Below the pieces are notes generated by a model that saw only the letters and a list, made by a program, of their open reading frames with translations, was not told the DNA's origin and searched no databases. Positions 32,020 to 43,867 of a stretch of DNA of 64,000 nt are shown here, piece by piece. The translations under genes were made by a program, and so were the position numbers. The stretch lies in the NCBI GenBank assembly GCA_004009845.1, contig RMBW01000002.1:62001-126000 (forward strand), read 5' to 3'. Source of the stretch: Davidsoniella eucalypti. Taxonomy: Eukaryota > Ascomycota > Sordariomycetes > Microascales > Ceratocystidaceae. Position 1 is the first letter of the stretch. Each line of letters opens with the position of its first letter.

Positions 32020-33158
32020 CTATATTTCATCCTCTTCGTCATCGAAGTCGTCTTCTCGACCCATGTCGTACAAGATTCGGCCTCCCTCGCCACCGCCGAT
32101 ATCAGTCTGAGCATCAAAATAAGGCAGGACGATTTCATCGCGGTCTTTTTTCTGCTTATCTGTCAAGCCCAAACTAAATGTAGTTTCTGGCATCTCTTCA
32201 CTATTCTTACCAGCATCAGGATCAACCTTGGCGAAGACTGGATGATCATTCAAGAGACCTAACATCGATAATCCAGCTGCTTTTCTGGGATCTCCATCTT
32301 GTCTAGGAACCATGACAAATGTTTCTGTAACTTGCCGTCCACTTTTACGGCGAAGTTCCATGGCCACGATAGCGCCTTGGGCGGCATGTGCACGTCGTAC
32401 ACTGACTAGAGCACCTTCTTTGCGTTCACTCAGGCCAAATTCTGGCTCTGGCTGGGCCCTGTTGCGAGCTGCTTCGCAGAGGATTTCGTTCTCCAGTGAT
32501 GTTACCTTCAAGATGGCTGTCGCAAGGTGTGTGAGAAGTGCAAATGGATGAGGTGCGTACTCATTGTATGTATTTGGTAGAATACATGGAGTATCGTCAT
32601 GGTATACACCAAGAACAGAGGCTACAGGCGTGATGATGCTTGAAAGGAAAGAGGTAACAGATTCAGCATCAACATTGATTAGAGTGTTGAGCGAATCGAT
32701 GATTACGATGGCGCCTGACCCAGTTAGTGAATAATACGTCTATCGACACTTGGGAAGCTTGGTACTTACGCGGCTGCGTCTTTGACTTTAATGCTACTTT
32801 GTCGATTGAGGGGTAGTGCGGAATGATCTCAGAACCCAATGACTTAAGCTTGCGGCCCCATGCAGGGATAAATACATCTGCATAGGCAGGCTTTTTAACT
32901 GTGGTAAATGACACAAAAATGATCTTGGACTTGGATATCTATTGTTTTTTTCTTAGCAAATGCATCTTTATACTCTGCCACTAGCAATGGATCTCTCACT
33001 TTTGCTCTAGCAGCAAACTCCTTTAACAATGGTGCTGCGCTTTGTTCTAGTTTGTCGATTATGAGTGTCAGGGGACTGGAACTATCTCGTAGATTCAGTA
33101 ACTTTTGGAATGTCAATAAGCTCTTTGAGCGATGATGTTCTTTAGCGGATGGCGCCAT
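32020..33158 (-). CDS. ELP5: Elongator complex protein 5
   Basis: Three exons: 33158-33000, 32938-32770 and 32714-32020, giving 340 residues; phases close exactly. The N-terminus reads LTFQKLLNLRDSSSPLTLII; exon 2 supplies KIIFVSFTTVKKPAYADVF; exon 3 starts IVIIDSLNTLINVDAESVTS, a RecA-like fold as in the Elp4-Elp5-Elp6 ring. The C-terminal signature is strong: IVLPYFDAQTDIGGG and RILYDMGREDDFDDEEDEI. Elp5 acts in the Elongator complex, which modifies wobble uridines of tRNA. The first intron is 61 nt; read through it, the frame ends in a false product. Confidence 0.9.
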
Positions 33159-33880
33159 GTTGTAAATCGCAGTTAAAATTTTGAATTGTATATTACTAGG
33201 TGTGTCATCAAACAATCATGTACTCATATAGGAGTGGCGATGAATTAATTGTAGTTCACTAAAGTGAAGTATGACCCACTGGTAGACCCTAATGAAAAAC
33301 CCTAAGCACTAAATTGCTAAACTTAGGTATACTCCTTTTGAAAACACTATATATAGGATTCAATTAGACTGAATCGAAATTCAGTTGCGATATACAGATA
33401 TGTACACACGCCTAATCACTGGAGGTCGTAAGGTTCGATAAAGAGGTTCTACTGAAAATCACCACCCATGTTGCAGCTCCCCTCTCTTGCTCTAACCCTG
33501 CCAACCCTAATAGTTGATAGCCCTGATCTCGACACATAATAAGACTGATCAGAATCTTATATGTGACATCATATATAACAATCATGAATTTAATCGCATT
33601 ATAGATTTTTCTTGTCTTATTCTTTTTCTCAATTTATTTATCGTTTTACGTCTTTATGTGGATCACGTGGATCCGACCCTAGTGGATCGTTAGACGTCGA
33701 GAAACCCTAATGGTCCTCGAAGATCCCCCCATAGTGGAGGTCCGAACTAAAACTAAAAAAGCAAAACAGAAAACACAGAAAGCAAAAACAAATTTCGCAT
33801 GGTGGAAGCAGTGGAGAATACAAGCAGCGCTAACCTGGCTAAACTTGTTTCTTCACTGTCCACCTAGCAGGTTGTTTGAG
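33159..33880. other. ELP5 promoter and repeat-rich spacer
   Basis: Contains three exact teloboxes (33298, 33503, 33703) and the left flank of the tandem repeat. An A-rich open frame starting at 33710 is low-complexity and not called. Confidence 0.45.
33298..33305 (+). promoter_or_regulatory. Telobox AACCCTAA upstream of ELP5
   Basis: Exact octamer 140 bp upstream of the ELP5 start, with a near match (GACCCTAA) 20 bp away. Regulatory role inferred from recurrence at promoters in this window. Confidence 0.35.
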
Positions 33881-33881
33881 A

Positions 33882-34400
33882 CACAAAGGAAAAGACCAGA
33901 GTGCTCAGGGTGCGAGGGAGATGCTCAAGGAGACAACTATCGCGAGGTCGGTGTCGGGGGATCGGGAGGAGGTCAAGCAGCATTAAGCTAAACTTTCTTC
34001 ACAGCCGTCCCCCTGGTTGGTTGTTGGAAAACACAGTGGAAACCCAAAGTGTTTTCATTGTGAGGGAGCGACTCAAGGAGAAGCTATCACAGGTTTGTTT
34101 TGGCATAATCAAATGAGGTGCAAAGCACAACACAAGAAGAGCCGGGGATTGGTAGGCACAAAGGAAAAGACCAGAGTGCTCCGGTGCGAGGGAGATGCTC
34201 AAGGAGACAACTATCGCGAGGTCAGTGTCGGGGGATCGGGAGGAGGTCAAGCAGCATTAAGCTAAACTTTCTTCACAGCCGTCCCCCTGGTGGGTTGTTA
34301 GAAAACACAGAGGAAACCCAAAGTGTTTTCATTGTGAGGGAGCGACTCAAGGAGAAGCTATCACAATTTGTTTTGGCATGATCAAATGAAGTGCAAAGCA
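33882..34400. repeat. Two-copy direct repeat, period about 275 bp
   Basis: Copy one is at 33882-34127 and copy two at 34157-34400, about 95 percent alike, with a 29-bp spacer. Each copy has two related halves: GCGAGGGAGATGCTCAAGGA and GTGAGGGAGCGACTCAAGGA occupy the same relative place in the two halves, so the older unit is about 138 bp. Read on the plus strand, each half gives a short Cys-pair peptide (CFHCEGATQGE, CSGCEGDAQGD), vaguely like a zinc knuckle. No full gene is present. Confidence 0.85.
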
Positions 34401-35005
34401 TTCTTTTTCTCAAAGGGGTGTGCGAAAATCGGCGTGGTCTGGCCACCATGTCGGCATAGCACCCCGAACCCTAATGTGTTTTTTTCTGACTGTTATTTGA
34501 CTACATCAGGGTTAGTACCCGCACTGGAGTGAAAGTAGCCCGAATAGGAAATACATATGTAGCTAGCAAAGCTTAGGGTTTGGCATGGGTTTGTGTCTCG
34601 GCAGAATATTCCGAGGAGTAGAGCGCCGAAATTCGCCCTCGTTCTGGTTAGTCGATTTGTTCTTCGGTGGCCGGTATCTTGGCTTGATTTTGTATTGCGA
34701 GCGATTTCGTTTGCTTTTTTTTGTTTTTTTTTGTTTTTTTATTCCTATTGTTAAGCGAGCTTGGTTAGGCGTCCGATAAGGTGAACAGCCTGTGCACATC
34801 AAAAAGCCTGTTTGGTTTATCTATCATTTGTTTTGTCATTTCGTTTATGACTGTGGGCGGACATCGTGATCGCGATCGTGTTTGTTTTTGCCCCCTTCGG
34901 CGTTGTCCAGCGAGACAGATGAAACGAAACCACCGATCTTGATATCACCGTCTAGTGCAATCAAACATAGACCGTGTTTAAGCTTTTAGTCTTTATATAG
35001 AGGCC
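34401..35005. other. Promoter region of the Zn2Cys6 factor gene
   Basis: Carries teloboxes at 34467-34474 and 34573-34580 (reverse) and a T-rich leader from about 34700. No gene seen. Confidence 0.5.
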
Positions 35006-38000
35006 ATGGCTCCACAGCCTCCCGCAGCCTCGTCCTCGACGACTCCTCCGCAGTCTTCGTCGCCTCAGAGCCGGACCTTGGACGGCGCCATCTGCAAGTC
35101 TCCGAGTCGTGTGCGGGACGCCAGTTTCACAGCGTGGGTTTCCTTTTCTAGCTCCCTTTTAGTTCCTGCATACAAGCCTGTACATGCCCAAAATTTATAT
35201 CCTGTATATCTATATCTTCCTCTCCAACAATAGCCGGCCCCGCACAAAGGAACAGCCTTCGTTCCGGCCCGGCGGCACATAGTTGGAGACCAGGCGCAGG
35301 GGACCTCCCTCAACCACCCTTGCCGACTCCCTTACCGTCATAGTTCTTCACTGCCTGGAATCCTGTATCCTGTATCCTGTATTGCTGTCCATATAGCTTA
35401 CATCGTAGTCTCTTTCTCCATAGATGCCTGTCCTGCCGTGCAAAGAAGGTCAAGTGCTCTGGCGGCAACCCGTGCCACTATTGCAGCAAGCGCAAGCTGC
35501 ACTGCCAGCCTACAGAACTGGGTCAACGCCGGGCATATTCAGTAACGTAAGTCTCTGGCGCCATCGGTCTCCATCTCCAGCTTGGCGATCTTGTACCAAG
35601 AGTACCGCTGCTGTCTTACCCTTGGGGTTGTGTGATCTAGACATCAGACATATGGGGGCCTGTCGTATCGTATGTAGTGCTGTTCCATGAAACTAACCTT
35701 GCATATAGCCGCATCAAAGAACTGAAGAACCGTCTCGCCGCCTTTGAGCGGTCGTCTTCCGATGTGAACTCAGCACTGTCAGCACCCAGTTCCGTGCCCG
35801 TTACTCCCAGTGCTGCGTCTTCTTCTACTGGACAGTTGCCAAGAGCGTCGTCACAGACGCCCTCGCAGGCCCACCCACGGAATCCCGTGCAGGCCCAGAT
35901 GCAGACGCAGACACAGACACCAACTCAGGCACAGTCACAGCCGAATTCTCAGGCTCACTCCCCCCACGCTCCCCAACCGCCGCCTCCTCCACCTCCTCCT
36001 ACTTCTACTTCTACTCCACCACAGACTGTCCAAACGCCTGTGCCGAATCAGCAGCATCAACCCCAGAACCAGCAGAATCAGCAAAAACAACAACACCAGC
36101 AGCAGCAACAACAGGGAAAGCGGAACGTACTGTTTTCAGATGCTGATAAGAAACCATCGTCCCGGAATGATTCTCCGGACTCCAGTCAGTACTACCTATA
36201 TGCCTTCTTACTACCTACTTGCCCTATTCCCACCTACATCCACCCCTTCTCATATATGCCCCTACTCCCCTTATCCTGTCGTTAAACCATCTATTACCCG
36301 ACGTACCTATTGCATCCTCTCGTCCCATCTCCCCCCACTCTTACTCCTTGCATTCGTCTAATCCCCAACCTTATTTCGTCTAACCCCCAATCTTATTAGC
36401 TATATTTGCCGACGTTGCTATGAGCAGCAGTCAAACATTCGGCTCCCGCCTAGAGACCATTCTCAACCGTCGCTCCACTGCCGCTTCCGGTGGTCCTGCC
36501 ACGCCATCTAGCACTCAAGCAAATAGTGTCGTCGATCCGGGCCCACCCCGTCCCGATGGCTTCCCGGCGCTACCTAGTGAGGCCGAGGCCTTCCGTTTAC
36601 TTGACGTGACGATGCTCCACTTGTGCCACATCCAGCATCATTTCGACGTACGCCTATTTGCCGACAAGGTCTCGGCCTTCTATGCCACTGACACTCCGTT
36701 GAACTCGGACTATTACACATCTCCGTGGATCATTGAGCTTTTGCTCGTGCTAGCTGTGGGTAGACTACTTGTTGGTAACTTTGAATATGAAGATGCCCAG
36801 GGTCATAGAGCATCGGAGGACCTTCCCGGTGCAGAGATGTTTCGATACGCTCACGCAAACCTGCCTAATCTAAGCCAGATGCTCAGTCTGGAAGCAATGG
36901 GCATCGAACTTTTGGCCCTCACTGCGATGTACTTACAAAACTCTGGCCGCAAAGACGAAGCCTATGTTTACGTAAGTCGACAGAGAAAATAAGGAAAGCG
37001 TAAATAACATACGTGCTAATTCCATTATAGATCAGCACTGCCCTTCGACTGTGTTTGACACATGGCTACCATCTCAACTCCACGAAGAAGATCATATTGC
37101 GCAGTGAGCGTGTGCATATCAACCGTCTTTGGTGGACTATTTACATGCAAGAAAGGTTTGATATAGCAATTTGGTACACTGATATTACGCCATACTGACT
37201 GGCCATTTCTCTAGGCGGGTTGCTGCTGCCACTGGCCATTGTTCCAGCATATCCGATGAAGCAATCGAGATCCCTCTTCCGTCAAGCGCGCCGGGCTTCT
37301 TCCATCCGGGTGCTCTCTGTACTACCATCAAGATTGCTCGTGTCACGGGCTACATCATGCGCGTTCTGTATGGCCCGGCCCTTCGCACTGAAGAACAGTT
37401 TGTGCCCAATGTACAGGAGATTGTGCGCCAACTATACGATATCTCCAAGGAGATACCCGCCGATTTAATCACGGAATATCATGGCGTAGACCCAGATGTC
37501 TCCTTCCGCACTGTTGCTACATTGCATCTGATGCTGTACCATGTAAGAACAAACAACCACCCACCCGAACTACACAAGAATCTATACTGACATTTTCTCC
37601 AGACCATCATTCTTACCATTAGGCCGATTTTACTCCACGTGGCCCAGCTAATTCTTAGCGGCCGCGGTCCAAAGCCTGAGCAACTCCGAACCTCACCTCT
37701 CGGCAAACTTTCGCGCACTTGTACCGAAGCTGCGCGACGCTCGCTTCGAGTTCTCGTTGCACTACAGAAGCGTGACATGATGCTTTCCTTTGGCTTCTTC
37801 GATTCCGACGCTCTCTTCTCTGTAGCCTTCATCCTGATTCTTGCTGCCGTACTCGACTCCCAGGAGCCCGGCCCTCGGATCAACTCATCGCCTGGATTGG
37901 ATGATGCTCTTGGTGTCATGCAGCACATTGTGTCGTGTGGAAATCGGGTTGCCTTGGAACGTACTGAGGCCGTGAAGCGCATCTGGCTCAAGGTCTCTGA

Positions 38001-38472
38001 GTATATCGATAGCCAGCAACAACACCAATCCACCAACGTCGACCCATCAGCCCAATCTTCTCAACAGTCCAACGGAGTCTCTTCTATCTCTGCTATGAAT
38101 GACCAAAATAGCACTATTCAGCCATCTGGCCCTTCTGTTATGGGTATGCCATACGACGATGTCCAACTACAGCAACGTCTACAACAACAGCAGCACCAAC
38201 AACAACAGCAACAGCAGCATCAACAACAACAAGATGCCCCAGCCTTATTCGAAGAAGCACCTATTCATACTGATCTCCTGAATGATATCTCTCATCTATG
38301 GCAGGCACCCGTCGATCTAGGCCAAACTGGCGATGTTCCAGAACAAGCTAATATGATGATTGACGAACGCTCGTACTTTTCTCTGTACATGGATCAAGAT
38401 TGGACTTTGATGGGTGGTGAGGGTGAAGCCGATTTCACAGAGCTAAGTCGACAGATTCTTGACTGGAACTAA
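35006..38472 (+). CDS. Zn(II)2Cys6 transcription factor with fungal_trans domain
   Basis: Seven exons: 35006-35133, 35424-35546, 35709-36184, 36400-36971, 37031-37155, 37215-37542 and 37603-38472, giving 873 residues. The binuclear cluster spans residues 44-70: C-x2-C-x6-C-x5-C-x2-C-x6-C (CLSCRAKKVKCSGGNPCHYC and onward). A short coiled coil follows, RIKELKNRLAAFERS. Then come a Gln/Pro/Ser/Thr-rich linker with poly-Q, and a fungal_trans region (WIIELLLVLAVGRLLVGNFE, LLALTAMYLQNSGRKDEAYV, RLWWTIYMQER). The tail has a second poly-Q run and an acidic end. It should bind DNA as a dimer and activate transcription; targets are unknown. The first intron, 290 nt, is the least certain junction because its donor is GTGGGT. 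Confidence 0.85.
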
Positions 38473-38723
38473 TTTTAATATTATCAAATTCTGGGGATGA
38501 AGCTTGAATCTAAGAAGAAAGAGAAAGCACAAAGGAGAGGATTGTATATAGAAAACAAAAACACAAAATGGGGACTTAGATGGTAGTGTATATATATAAA
38601 GGGAATCATGACCGCATGATTCAACAAGACATTCGTAATCAATTACCAAAACATAATAGAATAGACTATGCTTTTTTTTTTTCACTTATTTCTTATTAAA
38701 TGTAGTGTTCTGTTTATTCCTCT

Positions 38724-40057
38724 CTACTCTAAATCTTTCAACTCTTCATTCTTAAAGGAACATACTTGCATAAGTTCCGCAGCAGTTTCTTTCAAGTCGA
38801 CTTTCGGCTCTCCGGTTATCAAAGCGTCTGCCAACGCCTTATCTCTGCTTTTGAACTGCTCGACGACGTTCGTAGCGCGGTTTGGAGACAGCCGGTCTTG
38901 TTGTTGACTGGTGGAATCTTGCTTTTGTTGACCTGATTCGCTGCCGACAACGTTGACGCCCCAATCATTGTTGAATTTGTCTTCGAGAACTTGGTCGTAG
39001 TACCCGTCTATACGTCGTCGGTGAGCAGCCCATGCTTCGTCGAGCCACTGGGAATCGTGACGTCCGAGACTAATGTTTTCTTGATAGCGTGCAATACCGC
39101 AGCGGAAACTGTTGCTACTGCTTAGAGCGAATACATCAGGCTGCTTTGAACCGTCAGGTAGAGTAATGAGATACTTGTTTCCACCGGGGAATAGACTGAG
39201 TATCCTATCACGCGTAGCCTGGGGAAGAACTTCCCAAGATTCTTCTAGTAAAAACATTTCCTGTACCAACAGTTAGTCCTTGACTCGTGATGAATGTAGG
39301 CAATGTCCAAAGAAGCACATACTCGTAGACTTGCTTTCACCAAGGGCGAGCGTTTTGAAGTCAATACATTATCCACAGCCCAGAGATTTTTGCGTTTTGA
39401 AGGAGTCCCATTCTTCAGCAGCTTTGCCTCCGTTTGTACGGGAGGCTTCTTGCGTTTCCGTGATGGCGTCGTCATTGATTTAGCAACCTCCAACTCTTCA
39501 GCAACTTGCGATCGAGCTACTACCAAAGCTTTTGCCGAATTTACTGCTTGTCTTGCCGAGACGCGAAGAGGCGACGGAGTTGGATGGTTCGGTGTCATTT
39601 GGTTTTCGGATTTGCGTGCGGCTTTGATAGCGCGTAGAGGTGTTTGCTGAATGAAAGGTTCGGGCTCTATGATAGGTATAGTTCCATATTCAGGCTCAGG
39701 GTTGGAAGAACCTTTTCGAACCTTTTTGGGTGTTTTAGCCTCTGAATCATGATCCTTAGGTTGGGAAACAGCAACAAATCTAGGCTCTCTTTGAGGTGGT
39801 GATGATGTAAAAGTATACAGGTCTATTGTTTCTTCCTGATAGCTAGTCGATGCCTCACAGGCATCGTGATCAGATTGGCTACTATCAACACATAGTCTTT
39901 TGGCATGCGCGGGATTTGTGTTTAAACTGAACGGCAAAGTAGTAGCCGAACTCTGCTCTGAGTTTCGATGATTGATTACATAATCCGAGCTTGTACCGGT
40001 CAATGAGAGAGGCGACGACAGAGGCGAAGTGAGAGGTGATGTGAGAGGTGTTGTCAT
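38724..40057 (-). CDS. ASX homology (ASXH/DEUBAD-like) domain protein
   Basis: Two exons: 40057-39323 and 39260-38724, giving 423 residues. The N-terminus repeats a Ser-Pro-Leu unit (LTSPLTSPLSSPLS). A basic region RKRKKPPVQ looks like a nuclear signal. The ASXH block starts near LTSKRSPLVKASLREMFLLE and continues ESWEVLPQATRDRILSLFPG, FRCGIARYQENISLGRHDSQ and WLDEAWAAHRRRIDGYYDQ. In animals this domain (ASXL/Asx) activates a Polycomb deubiquitinase; fungal members are largely unstudied. A chromatin role is an inference. The 62-nt intron lies inside the domain. Confidence 0.82.
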
Positions 40058-41091
40058 GTTCTGCTACGCAATTCGATGCGCTATAGAGACCGAGTAATAG
40101 AGTTTGTTATGTAGGGCTATCAACAAAGTTTAGTCATCGATAGTCGTAGATGATAGCTACACAGTGAGCAGTTGAATGAGAAAGCTCAATGACGTATCAT
40201 TTAAAATTATGGTAATTGAGACGGCGATGAATGAGTGTAAAACGTCGCATAGACATATAAACAAGATAACAGGAAGATTTCTGATAATTCCGCGTTGAAA
40301 TGGATGGCTACTCGAATGGATAAAGAACCGTAGTGGCGATTAAGAGATGATAAAGTAAAAGGTGAAATAAAACTGTGGATCTAGCACAAGAGAAGGTGAC
40401 GATGAATAATTAACTAAGTAGGGATAATAGCATTGTTGTAAGCTAACTTAGTTTGAGCTGTGGAAGCTAGACAAAGCTCCTTGGAGCTCATTAAATTTCC
40501 CAACGATAAAACTAACGCCACATGAGATGCCAAATGTGGCGCTAGTTGGGCTTTCAACTAAGGTATAGTCAAAGATGAAACAGGACATGCCTTTTCCTCC
40601 CCTATAGTTACAGTGGGTATGCGCTGAAATAGCCCCTTGTAACTTTGCCTAATAAGGGCTCATAGGTTTGAAAAGCATATTAGAACGACGCTAACCAAGA
40701 ATCATCCTTAGATTGAAAGTGGCTTAGTGTTTTTGTCAAGTTCCTCATAATCCTTTCTACGATGATAGCAACAAATCGGTTGTGATTTTCTTCTTCTCCC
40801 ACTTTGTTTGTTATTCCTCATTCTACGGATCACTTCTGAATACCATCATCTATTACGATATCTATTGCTTCTATTACTTCGTTGTTGCCACTACTACTAT
40901 AACGCAACCAATTCCAATTCGCCTCATCATCGAACGTCCCTGTAGTTTGCTCTAAACAGTTACTGTTCCATTCTCATCAACGTGTCATCCCGCAATACAT
41001 ATCGTGGTGATCGTTTGCTCAAGACAAAGAGAACCTACGACATCCCTTTCCAATACTATCGCCGCTGTTCCAATCCTCTATATCCTTCGCC
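40058..41091. other. Divergent spacer before SEC22
   Basis: About 1 kb, AT-rich, between divergently transcribed ASXH and SEC22 genes. The last 300 bases are pyrimidine-rich, probably the SEC22 leader. No gene recognised. Confidence 0.5.
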
Positions 41092-41913
41092 ATGATTCGA
41101 TCTACCCAAATATCTCGCCTTGACGGTACGCTATAACTCTGTAGCATATCTTGTAGCATATGCCTATCCTACCCCCCCTCTACCTGAGTCGTCACTGACA
41201 ACATATTCTAGGCTTGATGTTATGCGCCTCTGTCGATGATGATTCTAGTGCCAACCAGCTTGCTGAAGTCAAGAGCCAAGTCAAGCAAGTCTTGCGCACA
41301 TTGACCCGCAACTCTGAATCGCAAGCCAGCATCGACTCCGGCGACCTAAGCATCCAGTAAGTTGGCTTTGAACCCTCTCTATACCTGTCGCAATGTCTAC
41401 ATGTTTATATACTTCATACTAACGAATTCACCTCGACTATGTAGCTACCTAATCGAAAACGAGATCATCTTCCTCACTATCTGCACACACTCATACCCGC
41501 GCAAACTAGCCTTCACCTACCTCTCCGACATCTCTCGCGAATTCACCACCACTTACTCGTCCGCACAACTACTCTCGCCGAATCTACGTCCATACGCATT
41601 CATGGAATTCGATACCTTCATTTCCCGCACACGCGACACTTACTCAGACGCTCGCGCATCACAAAACTTAGATAAGCTCAACGATGAGTTGCGCGATGTC
41701 ACAAAGGTCATGCATAAAAATATCGAGGACCTCTTATATCGTGGTGACTCGCTGGAGAAGATGGGCGAGTTGAGTTCACGCCTGAGAGATGACAGCAAGA
41801 AGTACAGAAGGGCGGCAGTGCGGATCAACTGGGAACTCATGCTGAAGCAGTACGGCCCATTTGCTGGCCTAGGATTTGTCATTCTGTTATTTGTTTATCT
41901 GCGTTTCTTCTAG
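41092..41913 (+). CDS. SEC22: Sec22 R-SNARE
   Basis: Three exons: 41092-41125, 41212-41356 and 41445-41913, giving 215 residues, the normal Sec22 size. An N-terminal longin domain starts MIRSTQISRLDGLMLCASVD and includes YLIENEIIFLTICTHSYP and RKLAFTYLSDISREF. The SNARE motif spans about residues 130-190, with DELRDVTKVMHKNIEDLLYR carrying the central Arg. A C-terminal anchor (PFAGLGFVILLFVYLRFF) ends the protein. Sec22 drives fusion of vesicles moving between ER and Golgi. Introns are 86 and 88 nt. Confidence 0.95.
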
Positions 41914-42540
41914 TCTCTTGATGCGGTCTTGGTCAGCTCATAGTTGAAATATATCATGCTTAAGAGAATCACGAAGTATACACTAATTTCTCTAGATTTA
42001 GTGACATTGCACATATAATATTGGATCATGCACTTTAATTTCCTTTGTTTTGCACATTTTGAAACAATAAGTCACACTAAGTGAAAACAGCCATTGATTA
42101 TTTGTCTATTAGCGACACGATCATGGCAGGTAGTGTCTAAGATCTGGTTAGACCTCACAAGATGCCTGGGCAACGAATTTGAGATATATAAAACAAAATA
42201 CATACTTGGAAGAAAATGAAAAGAATACCAACCAGGCCAAATCCGTAAATATGAATGCGAGCGCCGTTAACCATGGGTGAGTACGAGGAACAAGAAAAAA
42301 AAAAGGTATAAATATACTGAAATATAGGCAACACAAATATGAAAATCAGCCACCAAACTGCCCAGTTTAAAGAAAAATGAAAAAGATGATGAAGAAGGAA
42401 GGGTATTTAGAAAAAAAACAATGCAATGAATGAAGGATGACTAAAGAGGCCTTGAAGGTAATGAATAATGAAGAAGAGATAAGAAAAGAACAGGTGAGAA
42501 GGAGAGGGGGGGAGAGAGAAAAAAGAAGATGGATCTGTTT
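41914..42540. other. Convergent 3' spacer
   Basis: AT-rich, then purine-rich from about 42380. A short minus-strand frame (42148-42336) is Phe-rich and not called. Confidence 0.5.
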
Positions 42541-43867
42541 TCACATGACTGTACATGATTCTGTGGCTTTTGAAAGACCAACAGCTGGCATTTCATACGC
42601 TGTATGCTGCCAGTGTAAATGTTCTTGAAGTTCCGAAAGATCTTCAAAACCAGGCCCAGCCTCTGTGGCATAGGGTTCCAGGTCGTCTTCGCCCTGTGCT
42701 ATCTTCTGTTCAGAATCAAAATTTTCTTCGCAGAAACGACACACATGGCGTGCTTGCCATTCGATACCAACTGGAGCAACATGAGTTGCAATTGCAATTG
42801 GCGCAAAGACGATAAGCTTTTCCTCATGCTCCGATACACTAAATCCGGTAGCCTGCCATTGTGGGTATGTATTGACTAGTGGTGCTGTAGATGCCTGGGA
42901 ACTCTCCGAATCATCGCGCGTATGTTGTGGCAGGGTAAAGTCGGGCTTATTCCGTGAGGCAATCGCTTCGTCTTTTATACGGGTGGAGGGCATGATGTCG
43001 AGATCTTCCCAGATGATATAACCGTCACAGAAGTTACACACAAAGCTGATATCACGGTCTCCAAATCGCTCGAACCGCCCAACTGTATTGCAAGCTGCAA
43101 TTTCTTCGAGACAATGACGCTGGTATGCGGGGTCTCGAGGGTCTTCCTTGCCTGACCAGGCTCGCTGTTTGCGATAGATAAGAAATGCTCCTAGGCAATG
43201 TGAGGTGGACTCGTGCCTTGAATCAAAGATTCTCCGGGCAGCGTGGCACTGGGCTAAATGCAAGTCTTGTTGTATTTTTTTGGTGTCGTTAATCCACATG
43301 GGGTTGATGGGGCCACCGTCACGCATCCACATGCGAAAGGTCTCGATATGGTCATCCAGGCGGTCATGTATCCGACTAAGCTCAACTAGCGATTCGCCTA
43401 TTAAAATGATTAGAATACTTTGGGTTACAACATTGTGTACGAGGATGATATATCTTACGGGTACGGTCGTTGGGGTAGTACTGAGGGCCGTTGAGCAGCA
43501 AGGGAAGCTCTTGAAAGTCTTTTCGTGCTTGGTCAAGACAGTGATCTAACGCTCTCAACTGCTCAAATTCGTCCGATTGCCAATGTCTCTTGTCTGCAAA
43601 ATGGAATATCTTGATACTCTCATCAAGTGTGTAGGCGATTTTGGCAAGAAAGTATCCGATAGTTTGTGTGCGTAGCTCCCTTCTGCGCACTTCCTCGGGT
43701 GTTTCTTCGATACGGTCATTATTGAAGGACGGTGTCGATGTGGTAGATAAGGCCAGTGAAGATGCCAAAGACTCGGGACGTTTTCCTCGGGGACGGAGAT
43801 CGGGGATATCTTGGCTACGTTCTGGAGAGACTCTGGCAGTGGCCTTGTCGGCCAGCGAGCCATACAT
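42541..43867 (-). CDS. Uncharacterised fungal protein with two CxxC pairs and a C-terminal HxxxH
   Basis: Two exons: 43867-43459 and 43397-42541, giving 421 residues; the 61-nt intron starts GTAAGA and ends AATAG. The N-terminal half is helical and charged (TQTIGYFLAKIAYTLDESIK). In the C-terminal half there are cysteine pairs, FVCNFCDGYIIWEDLD and HVCRFCEENFDSEQ, then LQEHLHWQHTAYEM. The last segment, C-x2-C plus H-x3-H, looks like a C2H2-type zinc finger with a long insert. I do not recognise the family. It stands alone, between SEC22 and a gene-poor region. Confidence 0.72.

Noticed and set aside
42120..42136. ATCATGGCAGGTAGT repeated at 63948-63962
   Set aside because: A 15-base match with different flanks; two occurrences alone do not show a repeat family.
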